Part shown: positions 6,016 through 12,546 of the stretch, piece by piece
Layout: each line of letters opens with the position of its first letter
Numbering within the stretch: the first letter of the stretch is position 1
Assembly: GCA_013002375.1 (NCBI GenBank)
Contig: JABDJW010000091.1
Span: 1 to 12,813 of the forward strand
DNA from: Acidimicrobiales bacterium
GTDB lineage: Bacteria; Actinomycetota; Acidimicrobiia; Acidimicrobiales; SHLQ01
Reading direction: 5' to 3'
DNA length: 12,813 nucleotides
Notes under the pieces: generated by a model
Told to the model about the DNA's origin: nothing
What the model saw: the letters and a program-made list of their open reading frames with translations, nothing else
Database searches by the model: none
Made by a program: the position numbers and the translations under genes

Positions 6016-7311
6016 CTACGGCCAGCGCTCGGCCGCTTCGAGGAGTTCGTCCCGGAACTCCGGCGCGGCGATACCGGCCAGGGCCCGAGCCCGCTCCCGC
6101 ACGCTGGCCCCATTGAGTTCGGCCACACCGAATTCGGTGATGACGACATCGACTTGATGGCGCGGCGTGGTGACGATGCTGCCGGCCGCTGACACCGGCG
6201 CAATACGGGACGTGACCTGACCACCGACGACCGCAGTGGCCGGCAGGCAGATGAGCGAGCGATCGTTGAGTTCCAGCCCGGCACCGGCGATGAAATCCTC
6301 GTGGCCGCCGATGCCGGAGAACTGAGAACCGCCGATGGTGTCGGCCACCACCTGGCCGGCCAGATCGACACTCATCGCGCCGTTGATCGTGATCATCTCG
6401 CGATTGCTGCCGATGTTCTCGGGCGAGTTGACGATGTCGACGGGAAGAAACGCAACGTCCTCGCGGCCGTCGAGCCAGGCGTAGAGCTCGCTGGTCCCCG
6501 CGGCGAAGGTCGTGATGCTCCGACCGTCGAACGCTCCTTTGTGATCGTTCGTGACCTTGCCGGCCTGGCACAACCGCATCAGCCCGTTGGTGAACATCTC
6601 CGAGTGAATGCCGTAACCCGAACCCGGCCCCTCGGCCAGGATCGCCGCGACCGTGTTCGGGATACCTCCGATCCCGGTTTGCAGGGTGGCTCCGTCGGGC
6701 ACGAACGCCGCGGCATAGGCCGCAATGGCCCGATCGACGTCGGTGGGTTCCTTGTCGGCCAGCTCGAACGGCTGGGCGTCGCCGGCGACGATGACGTCGA
6801 CCTCATCGACATGGAGGGCATGACGGTGGTGCGGCAGAATGCCAACCGTGCGGGGGAAGTGCGGACTGGTCTCGACCATCAGGACGCGCTCGGGGTCGGC
6901 CGCCGCTCGGTGGAGTTCGGCCACCGACGCGCCGGCATGGAGCGACAGGCTCATCCAGCCGTCGGCATCGGGGGTGGTTGCCGCGGTGGACATCACTCGG
7001 GGCTTGATCTGTTCGAGCACCGGCGCAAACCGCCGAAAGTCGGCGGGTACGAAGTCGACCGTCGCACCTGCTCCGATGAGGAATCGTTCAGCCGGCCCGA
7101 AGAAGCCGCTGCGGAGCCGCACCCCGGGACGAAGGAACACTTCGTACAGGTCGGGCAGGAGCGCGCCGAAGATCACCAGGTCATCGAACGACTCGCGAGC
7201 GGCGAGGGCGTGCACCAGCTGACCTGGCACCCCAGGCCCGAGCGGTACGGCGAATGTGTCGGTCGGCAAGATCAGGTTGGCGGCTTCGGCCGGTGTCATC
7301 TCTGCGGGCAC
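6016..7311 (-). CDS. CoA-transferase of the 4-hydroxybutyrate CoA-transferase / acetyl-CoA hydrolase family
   Basis: 431 residues, the usual family length. The motif GYGIHSEMFTNG (232-243) contains Glu238, which corresponds to the catalytic glutamate of 4-hydroxybutyrate CoA-transferases that forms the CoA thioester intermediate. The glycine-rich loop GGSQFSGIGGHEDFIAGA (328-345) is the conserved segment near the CoA site, and QTGIGGIPNTV (211-221) is also family-typical. The enzyme should move CoA between acetyl-CoA and a short carboxylate (acetate, butyrate, 4-hydroxybutyrate or similar); the true substrate cannot be read. It is probably cytoplasmic. The start is GTG at 7311, with AGGAGG 9 nt upstream; the ATG at 7299 is 21 nt from that site. 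It diverges from the USP at 7399, so a link to fermentative or hypoxic metabolism is plausible but inferred. Confidence 0.92.
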   Translation of the reverse strand: MPAEMTPAEAANLILPTDTFAVPLGPGVPGQLVHALAARESFDDLVIFGALLPDLYEVFLRPGVRLRSGFFGPAERFLIGAGATVDFVPADFRRFAPVLEQIKPRVMSTAATTPDADGWMSLSLHAGASVAELHRAAADPERVLMVETSPHFPRTVGILPHHRHALHVDEVDVIVAGDAQPFELADKEPTDVDRAIAAYAAAFVPDGATLQTGIGGIPNTVAAILAEGPGSGYGIHSEMFTNGLMRLCQAGKVTNDHKGAFDGRSITTFAAGTSELYAWLDGREDVAFLPVDIVNSPENIGSNREMITINGAMSVDLAGQVVADTIGGSQFSGIGGHEDFIAGAGLELNDRSLICLPATAVVGGQVTSRIAPVSAAGSIVTTPRHQVDVVITEFGVAELNGASVRERARALAGIAAPEFRDELLEAAERWP

Positions 7312-7320
7312 GGGGGCGAT

Positions 7321-7326
7321 CCTCCT
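7321..7326 (-). promoter_or_regulatory. Ribosome binding site AGGAGG for the CoA-transferase
   Basis: On the minus strand the bases read AGGAGG, 9 nt upstream of GTG 7311. This is the best Shine-Dalgarno on the minus strand and it decides for GTG 7311 over ATG 7299. The CoA-transferase thus has a leadered message, unlike the divergent USP. Confidence 0.75.
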
Positions 7327-7349
7327 GGGGAAGACGGCAAATGGGGCTA

Positions 7350-7364
7350 GGGACCTCAGACCCT
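7350..7364 (+). promoter_or_regulatory. DosR-like box upstream of USP 7399-8352
   Basis: GGGACCTCAGACCCT matches 11 of 12 specified positions of GGGACTTNNGNCCCT. Exactly 34 nt separate it from the ATG at 7399, with GACGAT (7387-7392) at -12 to -7. The site is nearly symmetric: shifted by one base and read on the minus strand it matches 10 of 12 and is 37 nt from the CoA-transferase GTG, so it could affect both genes. Confidence 0.72.
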
Positions 7365-7398
7365 AGTGATCACCGGGCGATGCCGCGACGATCGTGCC

Positions 7399-8352
7399 AT
7401 GAGCACTCCCGCAACCTCCCCGAGTTCCAAGCAACTCTGGGTTGTCGGCTTCGATGGCTCGGATCACGCGCAGCGGGCGCTCGACTGGGCCGCCGCAGTC
7501 GCCGACCCCGAACGGGTCGGGATTCTCGTCGTCAGTGCATGGCAGTACCCCTACTTCGGCGGCCTGGGCATGGCCGGTAACGCCATCCCGGCCATGGGCG
7601 CCGACATGGAAGTCGAGATCGTGAACGCGGTGACGGCCGCCGGCGACGCCGTGGCCGAGAAATCGGGCGTCGAGGTCGAAGCCAGAGCGATGCTGGGACC
7701 GGCCGCCCAGGTGCTGCTCGAGGCGGCCGAAGAGGCCGACCTCATCGTCGTCGGCAACCGGGGCCGGGGCGGTTTTGCTCGCCTCCTGCTCGGCTCGGTC
7801 AGCCACCAGATGGCCGTGCACGCCGCCTGCCCGAGCATCATCGTTCCACCGCACGCGGCCGGCACGACCGAGATTCAAAAGGTCGTCGTGGGCGTCGACG
7901 GATCGGTCGGTGCGATGCAGGCGCTGCGATGGGCCAGCACGTTCGCGCCGGCCTCGGCCACGATCACGGCGGTGCATGCCTGGTCGTTCCCCACCGCCGC
8001 CTACGGCTATGTGAGCGACGCCGAACGAGCCGAACAGCGTGGCGCCACCGAGGCCGTGTTCAATGCCGGCATCGACGAACTCGAGCAAGAGCTGGCCGCC
8101 ACCCCCGGTGCCGAGCGGACCTTCGTCCGCCACTTCGAGGAGGGTTTGGCCGGAGAGATCCTGACCAAGGCCGGAGCCGACGCCCAGCTCCTCGTCGTCG
8201 GTGCCCGAAGCCATCACGGCATCGCCGCCGCGGTGCTCGGCTCGGTCGCCAACGTCGTCTCCCACAGCCTCCCGTGCTCGACCGCCGTCGTGCCCCCGAC
8301 CGCGGAGGCCGAGACGCCGGTCGCCGACGAGACCGGGGCGGAATCGCCGTGA
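7399..8352 (+). CDS. Tandem-domain universal stress protein, operon with APH/P-loop gene
   Basis: 317 residues in two USP domains (about 12-150 and 160-300) with an acidic tail. Domain 1 begins LWVVGFDGSDHA and carries an intact loop GNRGRGGFARLLLGS at 119-133. Domain 2 begins VVVGVDGSVGA; its loop GARSHHGIAAAVLGS (268-282) has Ser271 in place of the second Gly. The ATG at 7399 was chosen because it sits 34 nt after the DosR-like box and just before the fold; an in-frame ATG at 7366 would overlap the box flank. There is no Shine-Dalgarno. Its stop overlaps the next start as GTGA (8349-8352). The USP followed by an APH/P-loop gene matches the DosR-controlled pair Rv2005c-Rv2004c of M. tuberculosis, as far as I recall. 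Confidence 0.94.
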   Translation: MSTPATSPSSKQLWVVGFDGSDHAQRALDWAAAVADPERVGILVVSAWQYPYFGGLGMAGNAIPAMGADMEVEIVNAVTAAGDAVAEKSGVEVEARAMLGPAAQVLLEAAEEADLIVVGNRGRGGFARLLLGSVSHQMAVHAACPSIIVPPHAAGTTEIQKVVVGVDGSVGAMQALRWASTFAPASATITAVHAWSFPTAAYGYVSDAERAEQRGATEAVFNAGIDELEQELAATPGAERTFVRHFEEGLAGEILTKAGADAQLLVVGARSHHGIAAAVLGSVANVVSHSLPCSTAVVPPTAEAETPVADETGAESP

Positions 8353-9836
8353 CCCATCGGCCGGCGGATGCGGTCGAAACCCACATCTCGACCGTGTTCT
8401 TCGCTGGAGATCGCGCCTTCAAGCTGTTCAAGCCGGTGGCCATGCCGTTTCTCGACCTCCGTTCGGTCGAGGCACGGGTGACCGCGGTGCGCGACGAACT
8501 GGAACTCAACCGCCGGATCGCCCCGGACGTGTACCTCGGTCATGCCGACATCTTCGAAGGCGACGAACTCGCCGACCGCATGGTCGTGATGCGCCGGCTA
8601 CGCGAGGAGGACCGCCTGACCGGCCGCCTTCTGGACTACGACACCACCACCGAGCGCAAGGCTCGCGCCGACGACGGTCTCCGTCAGGTCGCCCGCGCGG
8701 TGGCTGCCTTCCACTCGAAGCTGCCGGCGCTGGTCGGCGACGACGCCAAACCGGCCTCCGTCGACTCGGTCCGAAAGAACTGGCACGACAACTTCGCCGT
8801 CATCGAGGAGCACCTCGGGTCGGTGCTCGACCCGGACGAGCACACGCAGATCCAACATCTCGTGGCGCGCTATTTGGATGCCCACGCCGACATCTTCGCT
8901 CGCCGCATCGACGATGGCTTCGTGCGCGATGGCCACGGCGACCTTCGGGCCGAGGACATCTTCTGCACCGATGACGGTCCACGGATTCTCGACTGCCTGT
9001 CGTTCGATTACAACCTCCGCGCCGGTGACGTCCTGCTCGACATGGCCTTCCTCGGCATGGACACCGATCGCCTCGCGGGGAGCGAGGCATCGCAGCTGCT
9101 GATGCGCTACTACCGAGACTTCTCCAACGAGTCACACCCGTCGTCGCTCGCCCACTTCTACGTCGCCTACCGAGCCCACGTCCGGGCCAAGATCGCCTGC
9201 ATTCGCCACGAGCAAGGTGTTCCATCGGCCGCCAGCGACGCTCGCTCCTATCACGCGCTGACCCTGCACCACCTGCGACGCAGTGAAGTCCGTATCGTGT
9301 TGGTCGGCGGCGGCGCCGGCATGGGCAAGACCACGGTGGCCAACGGCCTCTCCAAGGAGATGGGCTGGATGGTGCTGAACGCCGATGAACTGCGCAAGGA
9401 CCTGGCCGGCGTCGAGCGTGATGATCATGGCGATGCTGCGCCCGGCGCCGGACTCTACAGCGACGAGAACAAGGATCGGGTGTACACCGAGCTGATTCGC
9501 GAGGCATGTGCGATCGTCCGTTCGGGCGAGACGGTCGTACTCGACGCGTCCTGGACCAACGCCCGCCATCGCCAGGAAGCCCGCGACGCGGCAGCCGAGT
9601 GTGGCGTCCAGATCACCGAGATCGAATGCGAACTCGACCCCGGCATCGCCAAGGAACGCATCGCCCGCCGGATGGCCGGTTACTCGGCCTCGGACGCCAC
9701 CCCCGAGGTCGCCGACTTCCTGGCCGCGACCCGCGACCCATGGCCGGAGGCGCACCGGCTCCAGACCGGCGCGCCGGTCACCCAGGTCGTTCGCCGTGGC
9801 GTGGTGCTGGCCTGCGCCGTTCAAGCACTCGGTTAG
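8349..9836 (+). CDS. Aminoglycoside-phosphotransferase-like / P-loop kinase fusion (Rv2004c-like)
   Basis: 495 residues. The N-terminal two thirds resemble the APH/choline kinase fold: ETHISTVFFAGDRAFKLFKP (10-29) holds the nucleotide-facing lysine region, and HGDLRAED at 196-203 is the Brenner-type catalytic loop with Asp198. Asp203 stands where many APH enzymes have the metal-binding Asn. ILDCLSFD follows as the second metal site. The C-terminal part is a P-loop ATPase/kinase: Walker A GGAGMGKT at 321-328 (Lys327), then VVLDASWTNARHRQ as the Walker-B-like strand, and an arginine-rich lid (KERIARRMAGY). The substrate is unknown; antibiotic resistance should not be assumed. The start GTG overlaps the USP stop by 4 nt, so the pair is co-translated from the box at 7350. 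Length and order match the mycobacterial DosR-regulon protein Rv2004c. Confidence 0.88.
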   Translation: MTHRPADAVETHISTVFFAGDRAFKLFKPVAMPFLDLRSVEARVTAVRDELELNRRIAPDVYLGHADIFEGDELADRMVVMRRLREEDRLTGRLLDYDTTTERKARADDGLRQVARAVAAFHSKLPALVGDDAKPASVDSVRKNWHDNFAVIEEHLGSVLDPDEHTQIQHLVARYLDAHADIFARRIDDGFVRDGHGDLRAEDIFCTDDGPRILDCLSFDYNLRAGDVLLDMAFLGMDTDRLAGSEASQLLMRYYRDFSNESHPSSLAHFYVAYRAHVRAKIACIRHEQGVPSAASDARSYHALTLHHLRRSEVRIVLVGGGAGMGKTTVANGLSKEMGWMVLNADELRKDLAGVERDDHGDAAPGAGLYSDENKDRVYTELIREACAIVRSGETVVLDASWTNARHRQEARDAAAECGVQITEIECELDPGIAKERIARRMAGYSASDATPEVADFLAATRDPWPEAHRLQTGAPVTQVVRRGVVLACAVQALG

Positions 9837-9933
9837 AACGGGCGTGAGCCGAGCCGCTGCGGCGCCGACGCTTTGCCCCCCAACACACGGTGCGTAACAC
9901 TTGTGAGTGATCTCGAAGGCGGGCGGTGCGCTC

Positions 9934-9940
9934 GAGGAGG
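9934..9940 (+). promoter_or_regulatory. Ribosome binding site GAGGAGG for the OmpA-like protein
   Basis: GAGGAGG lies 5 nt before the ATG at 9946 and decides that start over the in-frame ATG at 9907. The 109 nt from 9837 to 9945 otherwise hold only a weak promoter-like pair (TTGCCC at 9873, TAACAC at 9895, 16 nt apart) and no DosR-like box. Confidence 0.75.
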
Positions 9941-9945
9941 ATGCA

Positions 9946-11229
9946 ATGACGCACGACGGAGGTCCCCGGACCGCTCCGGCCGTGTCCAGCATCGATGCTC
10001 GAACCTGGAAACGCAGCGCCCTACGCCTCGGCGAAGGCACCCGACCCCCGTGGCCCTGGTTGCTGCCACTGGCGCTGCTGCCCCTGCTGGCCCTGGGCAC
10101 CTGGTGGGGTATCGCGCACATCGAAGACCAGGTCGAATCGACGGCCCCGGCCCTCTTGCGCGAGGCCGGCATCGACACCAGCGGACTCACGTTCGAGGCC
10201 AGCTATCGCGATCTCGAAGTCGGCGGCGTGCTCCCGCCCGGTGTCGACGCGGCTCGGATCGGCCAGGTGCTCGGGAACAGCAGCAGCTCCGACGGCGCCG
10301 ACATCCGCTCGGTGTCGATCGTCGCCAGTATCGGGGCCAGCCCGACCGAACCCGAGCCCAGCCCCGCTACGCCGACGCCACCCCCGCCTTCGACCGATGC
10401 CAGCCCGCCGGACGAACTCGCTCCACCGACAACCGCCGTCCCGCCCCCTGACAGCGCCGAGCCCACCACCTTGATCACGGTCGTCTATGACGGCGCCACC
10501 GTCGCCCTCGAGGGCATCGTGGCCACCGAGGCCCAGTCCGAGGAGCTGGCCACCAGCGCAGCCGAGGTCGTCGGACCCGATCGAGTCCGCAACGAGTTGA
10601 CCGTCGACGGTTCGGCGCCCGCGACGTCCGAACGCCTGACCGTGCTGGCGGCGACGATCACGACATTCGGCAACCTCACCCAGGCCGAAGCCGTGCTCAG
10701 CACCACCAACCTCGATGTCACCGGGACAGCGGCCAACCGGCGGGCTCGCCGCCCGACCCAAGCCGCGCTGTTAGAGGCGCGCGGTCTCGGCTTGGCGACC
10801 GACACCGACCTGCGGGTCGAAGCGGCATCGCCGATGACCTTGGCCGAGGAAACCGCAGCACTGGGATCCGAACTCCGCGGCCTGCAAGCCGAGGTCGCGG
10901 AGACCATCGTGTTCACGTCGAGTTCGATCGCGCTCGGGCCCGACGCCCGGGTCACCCTCGACAAAGTGGTCGACGCCATGCGCCGCTACCCCCAACCGGT
11001 CGTCGAGGTGGGTGGCCACACCGATACCGATGGCAGCTCGCCGTTCAACGAGCTGCTGTCGCAGACGCGCGCCGACGCCGTCGTCGCGTATCTGATAGCC
11101 AGGGGCATTCCGGCCGACCGGCTCGTCGCGATCGGTTATGGCGAGAGCCGCCTCCTCGTCGACGACAGCACCGAGCCCGGTAAGCGGCAGAACCGGCGGG
11201 TCGAATTCGTGGCCAAGGAGGCCTTCTAG
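9946..11229 (+). CDS. Membrane-anchored BON / OmpA-like protein
   Basis: 427 residues. A short cytoplasmic N-terminus is followed by one membrane helix (about 37-57) with no lipobox or clear cleavage site, so it is likely an anchor. Two BON-like segments (about 65-130 and 176-265) are separated by a Pro/Thr/Ser-rich linker (131-174). The C-terminal OmpA-like domain (about 320-423) has TIVFTSSSIAL, the motif VEVGGHTDTDGSSPFNELLSQTRADAV at roughly 353-379 (given here only as a landmark: GHTD at 357-360 and the NELLSQTRA helix) and ends NRRVEFV. OmpA-like domains bind the diaminopimelate of peptidoglycan. The anchor-BON-OmpA order is that of mycobacterial OmpATb/ArfA, which is shorter (about 326 residues). 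It is the first gene of a four-gene run with gaps of 14, 19 and -4 nt. Confidence 0.88.
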   Translation: MTHDGGPRTAPAVSSIDARTWKRSALRLGEGTRPPWPWLLPLALLPLLALGTWWGIAHIEDQVESTAPALLREAGIDTSGLTFEASYRDLEVGGVLPPGVDAARIGQVLGNSSSSDGADIRSVSIVASIGASPTEPEPSPATPTPPPPSTDASPPDELAPPTTAVPPPDSAEPTTLITVVYDGATVALEGIVATEAQSEELATSAAEVVGPDRVRNELTVDGSAPATSERLTVLAATITTFGNLTQAEAVLSTTNLDVTGTAANRRARRPTQAALLEARGLGLATDTDLRVEAASPMTLAEETAALGSELRGLQAEVAETIVFTSSSIALGPDARVTLDKVVDAMRRYPQPVVEVGGHTDTDGSSPFNELLSQTRADAVVAYLIARGIPADRLVAIGYGESRLLVDDSTEPGKRQNRRVEFVAKEAF

Positions 11230-11247
11230 ATGCGGGTCCAACCATGA
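11230..11247 (+). CDS. Possible five-codon coupling ORF (MRVQP)
   Basis: Immediately after the TAG of the OmpA-like gene, an ATG at 11230 opens a five-codon frame ending with TGA at 11245-11247. AAGGAGG at 11215-11221 lies 8 nt before this ATG, an ideal ribosome site, whereas it is 22 nt from the ATG of the next real gene. The mini-ORF stop overlaps that gene's start as ATGA (11244-11247). It may serve to hand ribosomes to the next gene. It could also be chance, because AAGGAGG is simply the Lys-Glu-Ala codons near the end of the OmpA-like protein. Confidence 0.35.
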   Translation: MRVQP

Positions 11248-12053
11248 GCTGGGCGCTGATCGAGATACTCGTTCCGCTGCTCGTCGCCTTGGCGGTGGGG
11301 GCGCTGGCCTCGTGGTTCGTGTTCCGCTGGCGTCGGCCGGTCGTCACCGCCGAGCAGTGGAATGCGATGGCCGAGGATGCTGCGAGCGCGCAATCGGCGA
11401 GCGAGGCCGCCGAGGTCCAGATCGGCGAACTCGAGGCCGAGATCACCGCCCTGCGCCATGCACGCGATGCACTCCAGGAGCAACTCGATTCCGAACCATC
11501 GGCGAAACAGCTGAAGCGATCGGCGAAGACGGCCGAATCCACTCCAGCCGAAACAGTGCCGGCCGACACCGTGGCCCAGATCGAAACGCTGCAACGGGAT
11601 TTGGCTCGCGCCCGAGCCAAGGTCGACGAACTCAAGGCGGCCCGACGCCAGATTGCCGAACTCGAGGACGAGCTCGCCGCGGGCCGACAGGTCACGGCCG
11701 ATCTCGCCGCCGCCCAGCTGCGCATTCGGGCCTACGAGCGGGAGCTGGCCCGCGGCGGCTCTGCGGCACCGGTCAAACCGGAGGCCGCCAATCGGCCCGA
11801 GCTCGACATCGCGCCGGCCGCCCATGCCGACGATCTGAAGATCGTCAACGGCATCGGCCCGAAGATCGAGCGCATGCTGCACGGGTCGGGAATCACCGCG
11901 TGGGAGCAACTGGCCGAGCTTTCCGAGAGCGATGTCGACCGCCTCGAGCACGACCTCGGGCTGTCCGGGCGAATCGGTCGCGATCGTTGGGTTTCCCAGG
12001 CCAATGAGCTGATTCAGCGGTATCCCGACCCTGCCGAGCGGCCCAACCAGTGA
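11244..12053 (+). CDS. Membrane-anchored coiled-coil protein with C-terminal helix-hairpin-helix
   Basis: 269 residues. An N-terminal membrane helix (about 6-27) ends in the basic stop FRWRR, so the rest is probably cytoplasmic. A long Glu/Ala/Arg-rich coiled coil covers about 42-85 and 108-171, broken by a Pro/Thr-containing stretch (96-107). The C-terminal domain (about 196-258) begins DDLKIVNGIGPKIERMLHGSGI at 196-217, a helix-hairpin-helix with the GIGP hairpin, followed by TAWEQLAELSESDV. This domain is common at the end of small bacterial proteins and can contact DNA or other proteins. The exact role is unknown; a scaffold linking the membrane to DNA or to the OmpA-like partner is a guess. 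The ATG at 11244 lacks its own well-placed Shine-Dalgarno and may depend on coupling from upstream. Confidence 0.82.
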   Translation: MSWALIEILVPLLVALAVGALASWFVFRWRRPVVTAEQWNAMAEDAASAQSASEAAEVQIGELEAEITALRHARDALQEQLDSEPSAKQLKRSAKTAESTPAETVPADTVAQIETLQRDLARARAKVDELKAARRQIAELEDELAAGRQVTADLAAAQLRIRAYERELARGGSAAPVKPEAANRPELDIAPAAHADDLKIVNGIGPKIERMLHGSGITAWEQLAELSESDVDRLEHDLGLSGRIGRDRWVSQANELIQRYPDPAERPNQ

Positions 12054-12072
12054 GTTCAGTTGGGCCGGCACT

Positions 12073-12546
12073 GTGCCGAAAACCAGTGGCGTGTCGAAGC
12101 AAACCGCCTCTTCGGTTGCCGTCGCGGTGTTCCTCGCGGTCATCGCGTCCACGGTCGCGCTCGCACTGAACCTGGGATTGCTCGACGGCATCGACGAGCC
12201 GTCGGCGCCGACACCGGTGGACGATGCCACGGTCGGCGGTGAGGCGGCTCCAGAAGACGGAGCACCACCGAGTTCGTTGGCCTTCCCCGCTCCCGAGGCC
12301 GACACCGCGTCGACCCAGAACTTCCCGATCGATGGCGTTGGCGATGTCACGGTCGCCCTCACCTCCACCGGCCTGAGCTACGTCAATGCGACGGCCGAGC
12401 AGGGCTGGCGAGCGTTGGTCGAATCGGAAGGTCCGGCCGAAGTGAAACTGACCTTCGTGTTGATCGAGGACGGCCAGATCGCCGGCGACGCCACGTTTCG
12501 GGCGGTGCTGGAAGGCGGCCAGCTCCGCGCCCGGATCGTTCGATGA
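12073..12546 (+). CDS. Small single-span membrane protein, unknown
   Basis: 157 residues from GTG at 12073. A second in-frame GTG at 12091 would give 151 residues; neither has a clear ribosome site. A membrane helix (about 13-37) is followed by an acidic, Pro/Ala-rich linker (41-82) and a compact C-terminal region (about 83-157) rich in alternating strand-like segments (GDVTVALTS, EVKLTFVLIEDG, ATFRAVLEGG). A positive N-terminus suggests the C-terminal part faces outside. No family was recognised. It lies 19 nt after the coiled-coil gene and overlaps the next gene by 4 nt (ATGA at 12543), so it belongs to the same operon and probably to the same envelope function. Confidence 0.7.
   Translation: MPKTSGVSKQTASSVAVAVFLAVIASTVALALNLGLLDGIDEPSAPTPVDDATVGGEAAPEDGAPPSSLAFPAPEADTASTQNFPIDGVGDVTVALTSTGLSYVNATAEQGWRALVESEGPAEVKLTFVLIEDGQIAGDATFRAVLEGGQLRARIVR

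Noticed and set aside
6301..7350. 349-codon plus-strand frame opposite the CoA-transferase
   Set aside because: Antisense shadow. The minus-strand gene has family motifs and a good ribosome site; this frame has neither.
7929..8348. N-terminal extension of the APH/P-loop fusion
   Set aside because: It would overlap the preceding USP by over 400 nt out of frame. GTG 8349 with the 4-nt overlap gives the family's usual N-terminus.
9873..9900. Promoter TTGCCC-16-TAACAC before the OmpA-like gene
   Set aside because: The -35 is partial and the -10 lacks the final T; too weak to list as a feature, though the operon must have a promoter nearby or read-through from 8349-9836.
9132..10190. 352-codon minus-strand frame across the kinase fusion and OmpA-like gene
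   Set aside because: It covers parts of two well-supported plus-strand genes and the gap between them, with no recognisable domain.
11226..12368. 380-codon minus-strand frame over the envelope operon
   Set aside because: Low-complexity Gly/Ala translation antisense to coiled-coil and membrane genes; a shadow.
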